DNA of 64,000 bases from Closterium sp. Naga37s-1 (lineage: Eukaryota; Streptophyta; Zygnematophyceae; Desmidiales; Closteriaceae), in contig CANJKZ010000008.1 in NCBI GenBank assembly GCA_947471745.1, forward strand, positions 4,148,501-4,212,500, given 5' to 3'. The notes below the pieces were generated by a model that was not told the DNA's origin, ran no database searches, and saw nothing but the letters and a program-made list of their open reading frames with translations. A program made the translations under genes and the position numbers. Below are positions 11,701-23,759 of this stretch, piece by piece. Numbering within the stretch: the stretch's first letter is position 1; every line of letters starts with the position of its first letter.

Positions 11701-13663
11701 CTCCCTTCGCCCGGCCACCGAGTCCTTCGAGACTCTCCACTTGGACGTCTGGGGCCCCGCCCCTCGCCCTGGCCCTGAACGAGAAAGTTTCTTTCTGGTG
11801 GTCGTTGACGACTACTCTCACTACACCACAGTGTTCCCCCTGGCGAAGAGGTTTGAGGTGACTTCTACTCTGATCCGGTGGTTACTTACCACTGCGGACA
11901 CTCGTGGTCGTCCTGTCAGCTATATTCACTCCGACCGTGGGGGTGAGTTTCGCTCCGGCATTCTCGCTGAATTCTGTCGCGAGCAGGGCATCCGTCAGTC
12001 CTGGACGCTTCCAGAGTCCACACAGCAGAATGGGGTTGCTGAGCGCCGCATAGGCTTGGTCAAGGAGATTGCACGCACCTCCATGATCCACGCCCTTGCA
12101 CCCCATTTTCTGTGGCCCTACGCGGTTCGGTACGCCGCTCACCAGCTGAACCTCTGGCCACGTGTCTCTCGGCCAGAGGCTTCACCGACCAGTCTTTGGA
12201 CCGGGTCCCCTGGTGTTGCGTCGCGTTATCGTGTCTGGGGCTACTTGGCGCTTGTTCGCGACACCTCCGCGGATAAGCTCTCCCCTCGCGCCGTTCCCTG
12301 TGTCTTCCTTGGTTTCCCCGTGGACTCCTCTGACTTCACCTTTTACCACCCTCCCCTTCACCGGTTCTTTGACTCCCGCGACGTTCGTTTTGTCGAGTCA
12401 GTCCCCTACTACACCCGGTACCCCTGTCGAGGTCTTTCGGTTCCTCCTCCCCCTCTCTTCCTGACTCCCGCCCCCCCTCCTGCCCCTCCGGTACAGCCCC
12501 CCCTCCCCTGGTCCAGCCCCGTCAGGTGTGTCATACGCTACCCCTCCCCCCTCGGTAGCCCCTCAGGTGCCGTCCCCTTCCCCACAGTCCTCCTCACAGC
12601 CTACTGCAGACCCTGCGGGAGCAGGTGCTCGTGTCGAGGACCCAAGGGGTGCTACCTCTGGAGGGGTTGGAGTTGGAGCTGAGAGTGTGCCTCGACGAGG
12701 TTTTGGTGCCGGGGTGCTGGTGTTGGAGCTGAGCTCGAGTCTGCAAGAGATTTCAGTCTTCAGGGAGCCGGTGTTAGTCGCGCAGTCCCTTGGGTTGCTA
12801 CGACTGGGGGTGCACCTTCTGCTGGACCTGGAGAGCCTGGGACAGACCCTGTTACTTCTGGTGGAGCTGGCTCTGGGGGTGGTGCGACTGGTTCTTTGGA
12901 GGGCGGTCCTGGGGCTACCACCGCTCCGGACACTACTCCTCCCCCCCACCCCTACCCGACCCGGCACCAGGCCCATGTTCGTCGTGCCCGTGAGGAGCAA
13001 CCGGAGTTGGAGCAAGAGGAGAGAGAGTTGGAGCGGCAGCAGCTGGAGCTACAGCGGCTGGAGGAGTAGCAAGAGTAGCAGCAGCAGGAGCAGCAGTAGC
13101 AGCAGCCAGAGAAGGAGCAGCCGCAGCAGCAGCCGCAGTAGCAGGAACAGCAGCAGCCGCCGCAGCTGGAGGAGCAGCGGTCTCAGCCGCAGCAGGAGCA
13201 GCAGCAGCCACCTCCTCCTCCTGTCTCTGGTCTTCGGACCCTCGGTCTCCCCTCTCCTTCTCCTCCCTCCCCCCCCTCTCATCCCGCCTCTGGTCCTCCG
13301 CTTCCTCCTCCTGACCCCTCCCCAACTGTTTTCCCTCCTTCTCTGCCTCCGTTGTCCCCTCCTCTTTCTCACACTTGGCGTTCGCGTCGCTCTCCTTGTG
13401 CTCGTCCCTCGTCCTCTGTTCTCTTCATTAACATTCGTACTACCCTGTTTCGTTCTAGTCCGCCTCGTTCGTCTCCTTCTGTACTTCCTTATCCTTCTGA
13501 GTCGGCTCTCACTGCTTCCCTCTCTACCCCTGTCACAGACTACTACCGCACGTACCGTCCTGTTCTCTCTCGTGTTCTCGCCTCTCTTGTTACCAACCCA
13601 CGTGCTTCTTTGTTCTCTGTCTCCGCTCTTGCTGCCGCAGTCATTGAGTTTGCCTCTACTCGC

Positions 13664-13799
13664 TGTCAAACATTATATATGTTATAGTTGTGTAGGCTAC
13701 CGTGGGTTAGCCTTTAGGGGGTACACTACTCTAGGGTTTGGTACTTGTACTCCCATTCCTTCCTAGTTCATCATTCTCATTCTTTCTTAGATTCTAACA
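13664..13799 (+). repeat. 5' LTR of the inner Copia element
   Basis: 136 bp, TGTCAAACAT to GATTCTAACA, identical by eye to the 3' LTR and followed by the primer-binding site TGGTATTACGAGCC. Confidence 0.95.
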
Positions 13800-16700
13800 T
13801 GGTATTACGAGCCTAGGTCGTAACCTAGGACCGACTGATAGGGCCCACCGTTTCCGTTTAGTCGCGCCCGAGCGCGCCTCGCCTAGTCGCGCCCTCGAGC
13901 GCCCTCCTCTCATCTGCACTGTCGCGCGCCCTAGCGTGCCCCTTGCGAACCGGCCCCACCCAGCCCGCACGCCCTAGCGTGCCCCACGCGATCGGCCCCG
14001 CCCTCCTCGCACGCCCTCGCGTGCGACCCGCGCAGCCCCACGCGCGTCGCCTGCCCCGCGCGCGCCCTTGCGTGCCTAGTGCGGCCCCGCGCGCTCGCTG
14101 CCCCACGCGCCCTTGCGCGCTCCTCACGAACCGGCCCCGCCCTTCCTCGTGCGCCCTCGCGTGCCCCGTGCGACCGGACCTGCCCCACCTGCGCGCCCTT
14201 GCGTGCCCCTCGCGTAGCCCTGCCCTTGCAGCCCCGCTAGCGCCCTGCCCCACCCGAGCCGTGCCGCCCAACCGAGCCGCGCCGCCCCACCGAGCCGCGC
14301 CGCCCTGCCCGAGCCGCGCCGCCCTACCGAGCCGCGCCGCCCTACCGAGCCGCGCCGCCCTACCGAGCCGCGCTACTGCTACTGTCACTACTACTGCTGC
14401 TACTGCTGCTACTGCTCCTACTGCAACTATTGCTAGCCCTGCTGTGCTCGCTTTCGATGCTGAGGGCCGCCCGCTGAAGTTTGACACCTGGCTCGATGAC
14501 CTGCACCTGTTCCTCCAGCTCACTGCCAAGGAGGATATTTCGCTGTACGATCACGCGCTAGGACTCGCTGCTGCCCCTGCTGCTACTGCTGACAGTACTG
14601 CCCGCTCACAGTGGCAGACTCGTGACGCCCATACTCGCTTTGCTATTCGCAACTCCCTGCCGATAGATGAGCGCGAGCACTTTGGCCAGCACAAAACTGC
14701 GCAGGCACTGTACACTGCTGTAGTTGCACGCTACTCCTCACCTGCCTCTGCTGCGCTAGGCCGTCTCTCGCTCCCCTACCTGTTCCCAGACCTGTCCGCC
14801 TTCTCCACAGTCTCTGACCTCATCACGCACCTCCGCACTAGTGAGGCCCGCTTCCGTGCCGCTATGCCCGCTGAGTTTCTTGCCAAGAACCCCCCCCGCT
14901 GTGGCTCACTCTCTACCACCTGGTCACCCGTCTCCCTGACTCTCTTCGTGCGGTCAGGGACCACTTCCTCGCTCGCTGCCCCACTGAGCTCACCGTTGAT
15001 CTGCTCGAGAAGGAACTGCTTGCAGCTGAGACTAGCATAGTCGCTGTAGGTGCCTCTCGTGGCGACCCCCGCACCCCTTTCTTCGAGGGGTGTTCCCCTT
15101 CCCCCCTTCTCCCCTCTGTCGCCTCTGCTGCTGCTGTCGACCTCCTTGGTCCTGAGCAGGTCGGGACTGCGTCCACTCTGAGTTGGCGCCGCAGCGGCAA
15201 GGGCAAAGGGGGCAAGGGAGGCGGCGGTGACGGCGGGGGAGGCGGTGGTGGGGGCGGTGGCGGCGGTGGGGGTGGTGGCGGGGCTGGAGGGGCTAGTGGC
15301 AGCAGTGGGGGTGGTGGCGGCAGCGGCGGAGGAGGTGGCCGGGGTGGGGGCGGTGGTGGTGGCGGCAGTGGACGCGGTGGCGGCAGGGGCGGTGATGGTC
15401 GAGGTGGTGGCGGCAGTGGACGCGGTGGCGGCAGGGGCGGTGATGGTCGAGGTGGTGGCGGCGGCGGTGGTGGCCAGCGCCAGCAGCAGATTCCGTCGTC
15501 CCTGGAGCTTCGTGAGTGGTACTCTCAGCATGGGGGGGGGGTTGGCCTTAGCTGCACGTACGTCATCCGCACAGGTGACCGCACTGGTCAGACGTGTGGG
15601 AGGGCGCACACCCAGCAGCGCTGCTTCTCCCGCCTCGACGACGCCTGGTGCACTCAGTTTCCTGGTGCCACTGAGCTGCCCCGCTGGGCTGATCTGCTGA
15701 GGAAGAAAATTGATGTCTATGCTCTTGACTTTGATGCTATTCTTGGTGCCATGTATGTGTTGTCTGCTAGTGGAGAGAGTGACCAGTACCTGCGTGTTCC
15801 GCCCGATCCGGGCATTCGGACCAGTGAGGCTGCCGCTCTAGGTGCTAGTGCGTCTGTTGCCCCAGGTGCTGGTGAGGCTGCCGCTCCAGGTGCTCGCGTG
15901 TCTGCTGCCCCAGGTGCTGGTGAGGCTGCTGCTCTAGGTGCTCGGAAGTCTGCGCCCTCTGGTACTGAGTCTACTGAGGCACTGCACACCTTCACACTGG
16001 ACTCAGGTGCTTCTCGCTGTTTCTTTCGTGACCGCACTGCCCTTGAGCAGCTTGCTTGGCCGGTTGCTGTCTCCCTCGCTGACCCCTCTGGGGGTCCTGT
16101 CATTGCGACCTCCTCCACTGTCCTCCCTTGTCCTGCGGTTCCGTCGGGCACACTGTCAGGTCTCTACCTCCCCTCGTTCTCTACGAACTTGGTGGCAGGT
16201 AGAGCACTTCAGGACGGGGGTGTCCACCAGTTCACCCCTGCCTATGAGCGCGTGACACACTGCACGTGTGCTCGGACGGGTCGCCACCTGGCTACCTTCA
16301 CTAGGCAGCCGGGGTCGGACCTGTACACACTGACCACTGATTCCCCTTAGGTAGCTGCGTCTGCGTCTGCGTCAGGTCAGCTATCGGCCCCCTGCTCGTG
16401 TCGCTCCCTGGCACACGAGACTGTCCTCTAGCACCACCGCCTTGGTCACCCGTCAGTGCAGCGCCTTCGTGGCATGCACTCCCGGTACCTTGTCTCTGGT
16501 CTTCCCAGGGCTCTCCCTCCCCTCCCACCCTCGCCTGCTCCTCCTTGTCTTCCCTGTGTCGAGGGGCGGCAGCGCGCCGCTCCTCACTCCTCCTCGTTTC
16601 CCCCGACGACTGCTCCCCTGCAGACGCTCCACATGGACGTGTGGGGCCCAGCCCGCGTTCGTGGACAGGGTCACGAGAGGTACTTCTTGATAGTTGTTGA

Positions 16701-19700
16701 CGACTACTCGCGCTACACCACGGTCTTCCCCTTGCGCACCAAGGGTGAAGTCCCTGATGTTTTGATCCCTTGGATCCGCGCTGCCCGTCTCCAGCTCAGC
16801 GAGAGGTTCCACTCGGACTTTCCTGTCCTGCGTCTGCACTCTGACAGAGGTGGGGAGTTTTCCTCCGACCTCTTGAGGGCCTTCTGTCAGGGGGAGGGCA
16901 TTGAGCAGTCGTTCACGCTTCCGGCCTCTCCACAACAGAATGGGGTTGCTGAGCGCCGCATTGGCTTGGTCATGGAGGTCGCTCGTACCTCCTTGATCCA
17001 TGCGGCTGCCCCCCACTTTCTGTGGCCGTTTGCGGTCCGATACGCTGCGCATCAGCTCAACCTCTGGCCCCGTGTCTCCGTTCCGGAGACTTCGCCGACA
17101 GTGCGTTGGATGGGAGAGGTTGGCGATGCGTCGGTGTTCCGGGTCTGGGGATCTCGTGCTTTTGTCCGCGATTTGTCCGCGGACAAGCTCTCCTCCCGCG
17201 CTCTTCCTTGTGTCTTCCTTGGCTTTGTCCCGGACGCGTCTGGTTGGCAGTTTTACCACGCCACCTCGCGCCGTGTCCTGCCCTCTCAGGACGTCACTTT
17301 CGACGAGTCGGTCCCCTACAACCGCCTCTTCCCCTACCGCACTGCCCCGCTCCCCCCCCCGCCTCTCTTCCTCGCACCAGGTGCTGCTGTCGTAGACCCC
17401 CTCCCCCCTCAGGGTGCCGCTCCCTCAGGTGTGTCTCAGGTAGACCCGGTTGAGCCTGTCGAGGTAGCTGTCGACTCTCGTCCTGCTAGGGGTGCTGAGC
17501 CTGAGCCTGCGGAGCCTGGGGGTGCGGAGCCTGGGGGTGCTGAGTCTGGGGGTGCTGAGCCTGAGGGTGCTGAGTCTGGGGGTGCTGAGCCTGAGAGTGC
17601 TACGTCTGAGGGTACTGAGCCTGGCGGTGCTGCGACTGACAGTGCTGCGCCTGGTGGCGCTCCCTCTTCACAGCAGCTGCGAGAGTGGTACTCGCGGTAC
17701 TGCAGCCTCAGGAGGGGCGCTTCTGGGGCTAGGGGTGCTGCTGGAGCTGGTGCTCGTGGTTCCCCGCCTAGGCGGGAGCCGCCCTCTCCCCAGCGGCTCC
17801 GAGAGTAGTACGCTCGGCGCTGCAGTCTCCGGAGTGGCGCTACTGGTGCTTTGGACCCTGGAGCTGGAGCTGCTGCTGGTGCTGCTGGCGCAGGAGCTGC
17901 TGGTGGTGCTACTGGAGGTGCTGCTGGCGCAGGAGCTGGTGGTGGTGCTACTGGAGGTGCTGCTGGAGCTGGAGCTGCTGGAGACGCTGCTGGTGCTGGA
18001 GCTGGAGCTGGTGCTGGTGCTGCTGCTACTGGCGCAGGAGCTGCTGGTGGTGCTGCTGGAGGTGCTGCTGGAGCTGGAGCTGCTGGAGACGCTACTGGTG
18101 CTGGAGCTGCTGGAGGCGCTGCTGGTGCTGGAAGTGCTGCTGGTGCTGGAGCTACTGGAGGTACTGCTGGTGCTGGAGTTGCTGGATCCGCTGGTTCTGG
18201 AGGTGCTCGTACTGGAGGTACTGGAGCTGCTGCGGGGTTTGGAGCTGGAGGTACTGGAGCTGCTGGTGTTGCTGGTGGTGCTGCGGGAGTTGGTAGTGGA
18301 GACCCTGGGGCTGAGGGTGCTGGTGCTGTCTCTGCTGGTTCAGGAGGTGCTGAGCGGCCGCGGCCGTACTACGTTCCGCTCCTTCAGCAGGTTCTTGGCC
18401 TCCCGCCCTCCACTGGTCCTTCTCCTCCCCTACTGAGTCCACCACCTGTCCAGTCGCAGTCGCAGTTACCGCTTGCCTCTCCACTGCCTGGTCCTTCTCC
18501 CTACGCTGGACCGACTAGAGGTCTTACGGAGCGTCGTGAGCCTGAGTCTCGTCCTGCGTCACCTGAGTCTCGTCCTGAGTCGCCTGAGTCTCGTCCAGAG
18601 TCGTCTGTCCGCGTTGTCCGCGCTGGTCGTCGAGCTCCGCGTCAGCGTCCTCCTCCTGTACTTGGCACTCACTATATGACCCTGCGTCCTTCCACTGCTC
18701 CACAGCGTGTCCCTCCGCCGTCTCCTCCTGCGTCCTCTCTTCCTGACGTTGCTGACCCGCCGTCAGACCTTGCACGTGCTCCCAGTCCTACTGTCACGCG
18801 TCTCCTCGCCACTGTTGTCACTGACCCTTCCTTTGAGTCCTCTGCTGCGTCTGCTCTAGTCGCTGAGCTTGTTGACTTTGCTGCCGCCTGTCGTCTAGAC
18901 TACGCCGCTAGCCTTGTTGCTGAGTCTGAGTCTGTCTGTCCTCCGTCCGTCGGGGGTGAGTGTGCTCTTGGCACGGACGTTCTTGAGGACAGACAGGAGC
19001 AGTTTGAGTGCTTTGCCGCTGCTTTACCTCATCTCGTGTCCATGCTGATTGCCCCTGAGGGAGACCCGAATGCACCAGACATCCCGACCCCGCGCTCTTA
19101 CGCAGAGGCGATAGAGGGTCCCTACTCCTCTCAGTGGCAGTCAGCCATGGACGCAGAGATGGCTTCCTGGAAGTCCACAGGCACCTACGTCGACGAGGTT
19201 CCCCCACCTGGGGCGAACATCGTCAGTGGCATGTGGATTTTCAGGGTGAAGCGGCCGCCGGGTTCTCCGCCTGTCTTCAAGGCGCGTTACGTTGCAAGAG
19301 GCTTCAGTCAGCGAGAGGGAGTTGACTTCTTCCAGACCTTCTCCCCGACCCCGAAGATGACCACTCTTCGGGTTCTGCTGCACGTCGCCGCTCAGCATGA
19401 CTACGAGCTCCACTCTCTTGACTTCAGCACTGCGTTCCTACAGGGCAGCCTACACAACGAGATCTGGCTGCGCCGCCCACCTGGCTTCACTGGGTCGTTC
19501 CCTCCTGGTACCCAGTGGAGCTTCCGGCGGCCAGTCTACGGTCTCCGCCAGGCACCCCGTGAGTGGCACGACACACTGAGGACTACTCTTGCTGCTCTTG
19601 GGTTTGCTCCTTCTACTGCTGACCCGTCGCTGTTTCTACGCACCGACACCACTCTGCCGCCGTTCTACGTTCTCGTGTACGTAGACGACTTGGTCTTTGC

Positions 19701-20880
19701 TACTGCTGACACTGAGGCACTCGCCCACGTGAAGTCGGAGCTGCAGAAGAGACACACGTGCACAGACCTGGGTGAGCTGACAAGCTATCTTGGCTTGCGG
19801 ATCACCCGGGACAGAGCACAGCGCACCATCACCTTGACTCAGTCACACATGGTGCAGCAGGTCCTTCAGCGCTTCCGCTTCACGTACTCCTCGCCTCAGC
19901 CCACTCCTCTGCCTACCGGTCATTCGCTCTCAGCTCTGCCTTCGGATGAGTCCGTAGAGCCGAGTGGCCCGTATCCAGAGCTTGTGGGCTGCCTCATGTA
20001 CCTGATGACCTGCACTCGACCTGACCTTGCATACCCTCTTAGCATCCTAGCACGCTATGTCGCTCCTGGCCGTCACCGGAAGGAGCACATGGATGCCGCT
20101 AAGAGGGTGTTGCGCTACTTGTGCAGTACGTCGGGCATGGGGCTTGTGCTTGGAGGACGGAGCGACGTTGTCCTCACTGGACACTCAGACGCTTCTTGGG
20201 CTGACGACCAGGCTACGCAGCGGTCGTCTCAGGGTTACACCTTCAGCCTTGGCTCTGGTTCTGTTTCTTGGCGTTCTACACGCTCGTCGTCAGTTCTCAG
20301 CTCCAGTTGTGAGGCTATCTACACCACAGCCATGGCTGCCCAGGAGTTACGCTGGCTCACCTACCTGCTGACCGACCTGGGAGAGCGGCCTCGTTCTCCT
20401 CCAGTGCTGTACGTCGACAACAAGGCCGCCATTGCCTTATGTCAGGAGCACAGACTGGAGCACAGAACGAAGCACATCGCTCTGCGCTACTTGCTTGCTC
20501 GAGAGCTGCAGCAGCGTAGTCAGCTTCGTCTTGCTTACGTGGCCACTCGGGCCAACACTGCTGATGTGTTCACCAAGGCGCTTCAGCCTTGTGATCATCA
20601 GCGTTTCTGTACTGTTCTAGGCCTTGTGCCTACTGTCCCTCACTTGCTCACTTCTTGACTCTGCTTGTACTGTGATCTCTATATATATACCTGCATGTTT
20701 ACACTTGCTAGGTTGTGATCACTGTACCTCTTGTTACATTATCAAACTGCATGTGAACTGGTCTTGTGACCGCTTGCTTGTGCTCAGAATTTTTGTGGTA
20801 TCCTTGAGATCCACCCTGAGCTTGCTTTGCTTTGACTGGTCTTGTGACCCCTTGCTCTCCCCACTTAGCCTATGGGGGTG

Positions 20881-21016
20881 TGTCAAACATTATATATGTT
20901 ATAGTTGTGTAGGCTACCGTGGGTTAGCCTTTAGGGGGTACACTACTCTAGGGTTTGGTACTTGTACTCCCATTCCTTCCTAGTTCATCATTCTCATTCT
21001 TTCTTAGATTCTAACA
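20881..21016 (+). repeat. 3' LTR of the inner Copia element
   Basis: 136 bp, identical by eye to 13,664-13,799. It is preceded by CCTATGGGGGTG, the polypurine priming tract, and followed by the target duplication CTCGC. Confidence 0.95.
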
Positions 21017-22971
21017 CTCGCCGCCTTGACTACGCCACTAGTCTCGTGGGTGCTCCTCCTACCAGTCCTCTTGCCGTCGGAGGTGAGTCTGCCCTTGGCT
21101 GTGACGCCCTAGAGGAGAGGCAGTTTGAGCTGGAGTTCCTGGCAGTCGCTTCCCCTCATCTCTGTGCCATGCTTCTCACCCCTGAGGGAGACCCCGACGC
21201 CCTTGACATACCGACTCCTCGCACTTACGCTGAGGCAGTGTCAGGGCCTTGGGCCTCTCAGTGGAGAGCTGCCATGGATGCAGAGATGGCCTCCTACAGA
21301 TCCACAGGCACCTACGTCGACGAGGTTCCCCCCCCTGGGGCGAACGTAGTTGATGGCATGTGGATCTACAAGGTGAAGCGGCCACCGGGATCTCCTCCGG
21401 TCTTCAAGGCACGCTATGTGGCTAGAGGTTTTAGTCAGCGCAAGGGAGTTGACTTCTTTCAGACCTTCGCGGCTACCCCGAAGATGACCACTCTTCGAGT
21501 GTTACTACATGTAGCAGCACAGAGAGACTACGAGTTACACTCTCTTGACTTCTCCACTGCTTTCCTTCAGGGTAGCCTACACGAGGAGGTCGGGCTACGT
21601 CGTCCCTCTGCCTTCACTGGCACTTTCCCTCCTGGGACCCAGTGGAGGCTGAGGCGACCTGTCTACGGTCTCCGTCAGGCTCCTCGTGAGTGGCACGACA
21701 CCCTTCGTTCTACCCTGTCTGACCTCGGTTTCCAGCCGTCTTCTGCCGACCCATCGATGTTTGTTCGGCGTGGCTCCACACCGTTTTGTACTGGTCTACG
21801 TCGACGACCTGGTTTTTGCCACTAATGACAGGGTTGCTTTGGCTAACGTGAAGTCCGAACTGCAGAAGAGACACACGTGCACTGACCTTGGTGAGCTGCG
21901 CCACTACCTTGGCCTGCAGATCACCAGGGACAGAGCCGCTCGCACCATTACACTCTCACAGTCACACATGGTGCAGCAGGTCCTTCAGCGGTTCGAGCTT
22001 TAGCACTCCACAGTACAGCGCACACCTCTTGCTGTTGACCACAGACTCACGGGACCGTTCCCTGACAAGCCGTTTGAGCCTAGTGGTCCTTACGCAGAGC
22101 TTGTGGGGTGCCTCATGTACCTGATGACTTGTACTCGCCCGGACCTCGCGTTCCCTCTCAGCATCCTTGCTCGTTTTGTTGCGCCAGGGAGACACCGTCC
22201 AGTTCACTAGACAGCTGCTGTGGGGGTGGCGATCACCTAGCAACGACATCAGGCGTGGGGCCGGTTCTTGGAGGGCAGAAGTCTGTTATACTTACTGGAC
22301 ACTGTGACTCTTCTTACGTTGACGACGCAGAGACTTACATGTAACCTCAGGGGTACTGCTTCAGCCTGGGCTCTGGAGGTGTTTCGTGGAGGTCCGCACG
22401 TTCCTCTTCGGTCTCGACCTCGACCGCTGAGGCAGAGATCTACGCTGGAGCCATGGCTGCACTGGAGTTGCGTTGGTTGACCTTCTTATTCACCGACCTT
22501 GGTGAGCGGCCGAGCTCTGCACCGACCTTGTTCACTGACAACAAGGCGTCGATTCCCCTCTGTCGAGAGCCGTGACTGGAGAGAAGAGTGAAGCACATCA
22601 AATTCTGGTAATTTCTTGTGCGAGAGTTTGCAGAGGCGTTGACAGCTCGCTTCGACTTGTGGAGTCCAAGGCCAACACTGCAAACATCTTCACCAGGGCA
22701 CTTCCGCCTTGTGACCACCAGAGGTGTTATGTGCAGATAGGTCTCGTTGACACAGGTTCTTGCCTTACGTAGTCTTGAGTTCTCTGCTTGTTTTGTTTGT
22801 GCGCTTTATATATACCTCGGTGAACTCTTGGACTTGCTTTGTGACTCTTTTGCTTGTGCTCAAGGTGTGTGGTGACATTGTGATCCACCCAGAGCTTTGT
22901 TCCTTTGTGATTGGTGTTGTAATCGTACGTTGTTGGTTTGCTTGACACCCCTCACTTAGTATATGGGGGTG

Positions 22972-23070
22972 TGTCAGATGTTATAGTCTTAGTGGTGTGT
23001 ATCATATGGGGTACATTAGTTAGGGTTAGGTTCAACCAACGTTAGTCAGCACATCCTTCTGTTCTCGACA
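22972..23070 (+). repeat. 3' LTR of the outer Copia element
   Basis: 99 bp, TGTCAGATGT to TTCTCGACA, preceded by a purine-rich tract (ATATGGGGG). It is clearly diverged from its 5' partner, including small indels. Confidence 0.88.
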
Positions 23071-23759
23071 ATGTGGGTTGGGTTGGGGTGATTGTGCCGT
23101 ATAGTGTTTTACTTGGTGTGTTGTTATTTTTGCGTGCGCATGCGTTTTGAAATGTAGAGGAGTTTTTTTCTGTAGATTTCACCATAAGTTAATTATTAAA
23201 GAAGCTTGGTTATTTTCTTACAATTTCAAAATATCAAGGAGACATATGAACGCAAACTGTGCTGTTCCATAACCTGAGATTGTAGACAAGTGCATTTGAA
23301 TTGTAGGCGTACATGTATAATCATTCTATTTGTGAAAAACTTCTCGGACTATTATCCTATCGTAAAGCATATAACTACACGTATTTAGGTGGAAGTATTC
23401 TACCATCGGGCCTTTGCACAGCGGGCAAACTAGTGTGCGATCACCCCAAGGTTGAATTGGACAACCGCCAACAACACGTCCAGCGTGGCTGCACTGCCCA
23501 TCTCAGCGGAGCTGCTGAGGAGGTTGATGCGAAACTAGGGGCGAGTGTCGCCAATTGTCGTAGAGAGTTACTAGTCTATTGCACCCTCCTTGGGTGCCAG
23601 CGATGCCTGACATTGAATGAAACCCCAAGACTGGCACACAGTCACTATTCTAGTGCTCTTTGGTTGCTTATTTGCAGTAGGCGTTCGCGCGTCTGTTCGT
23701 TGTCTCCACGCACCCGTTTGAGCTGCCAGTTGTGCTACCCTTCTTCGAATAATCAGGCC
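23071..23759. other. Intergenic, likely promoter and leader of the saposin-B gene
   Basis: No coding domain is recognised. An open frame over 23,313-23,759 has no ATG-linked signature of its own and runs into the saposin start in the same frame, so part of it is probably 5' untranslated sequence. Confidence 0.4.

Larger units (their letters stand above)
13664..21016 (+). mobile_element. Inner Ty1/Copia retrotransposon, young, nearly whole, inserted in the outer Copia
   Basis: Length is 7,353 bp. LTRs of 136 bp at 13,664-13,799 and 20,881-21,016 read as identical. CTCGC flanks both ends (13,659-13,663 and 21,017-21,021), and the outer polyprotein continues directly across it. TGGTATTACGAGCC follows the 5' LTR as primer-binding site; TATGGGGGTG precedes the 3' LTR. 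Order: GC-rich leader, gag (about 13,940-15,700, with a glycine-rich stretch and CX-rich end), protease (HTFTLDSGASRCFF near 15,990), GAG-pre-integrase and integrase (16,430-17,300; DDYSRYTTVFPL, HSDRGGEF, QQNGVAERRIG), a glutamate/alanine/glycine-rich linker, reverse transcriptase (about 19,080-20,000; FYVLVYVDDLVFATAD) and RNase H (20,150-20,650). Long frames are kept with only a handful of interruptions. Identical LTRs show a recent insertion. It is Copia by its integrase-before-RT order. Confidence 0.95.
8702..23070 (+). mobile_element. Outer Ty1/Copia retrotransposon, old and broken, split by a younger Copia
   Basis: The 5' LTR is 8,702-8,798 (97 bp), with TGGTATCACCTAGG as primer-binding site immediately after it. 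The 3' LTR is 22,972-23,070 (99 bp), preceded by ATATGGGGGTG. Parts in order are a C-rich leader with CGTCCCGTCCC-type low complexity (about 8,840-9,480), gag (about 9,560-10,960), a protease remnant near 11,000, GAG-pre-integrase and integrase (11,520-12,480; HHRMGHPS, DDYSHYTTVFPL, HSDRGGEF, QQNGVAERRIG), a low-complexity linker (12,480-13,663), then after the nested element reverse transcriptase (21,017-22,000; TYVDEVPPPGANVVDGMW, RPVYGLRQAPREWHD) and RNase H (22,340-22,710). The LTRs differ by many substitutions and indels, and the reading frame is broken in numerous places, so this is an old copy. No matching target duplication flanks it. Confidence 0.92.

Noticed and set aside
17492-18436. 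Leucine/valine-rich 314-codon frame
   Set aside because: It is a shifted frame over the repeated GCTGGAGCTGGA linker of the inner Copia pol.
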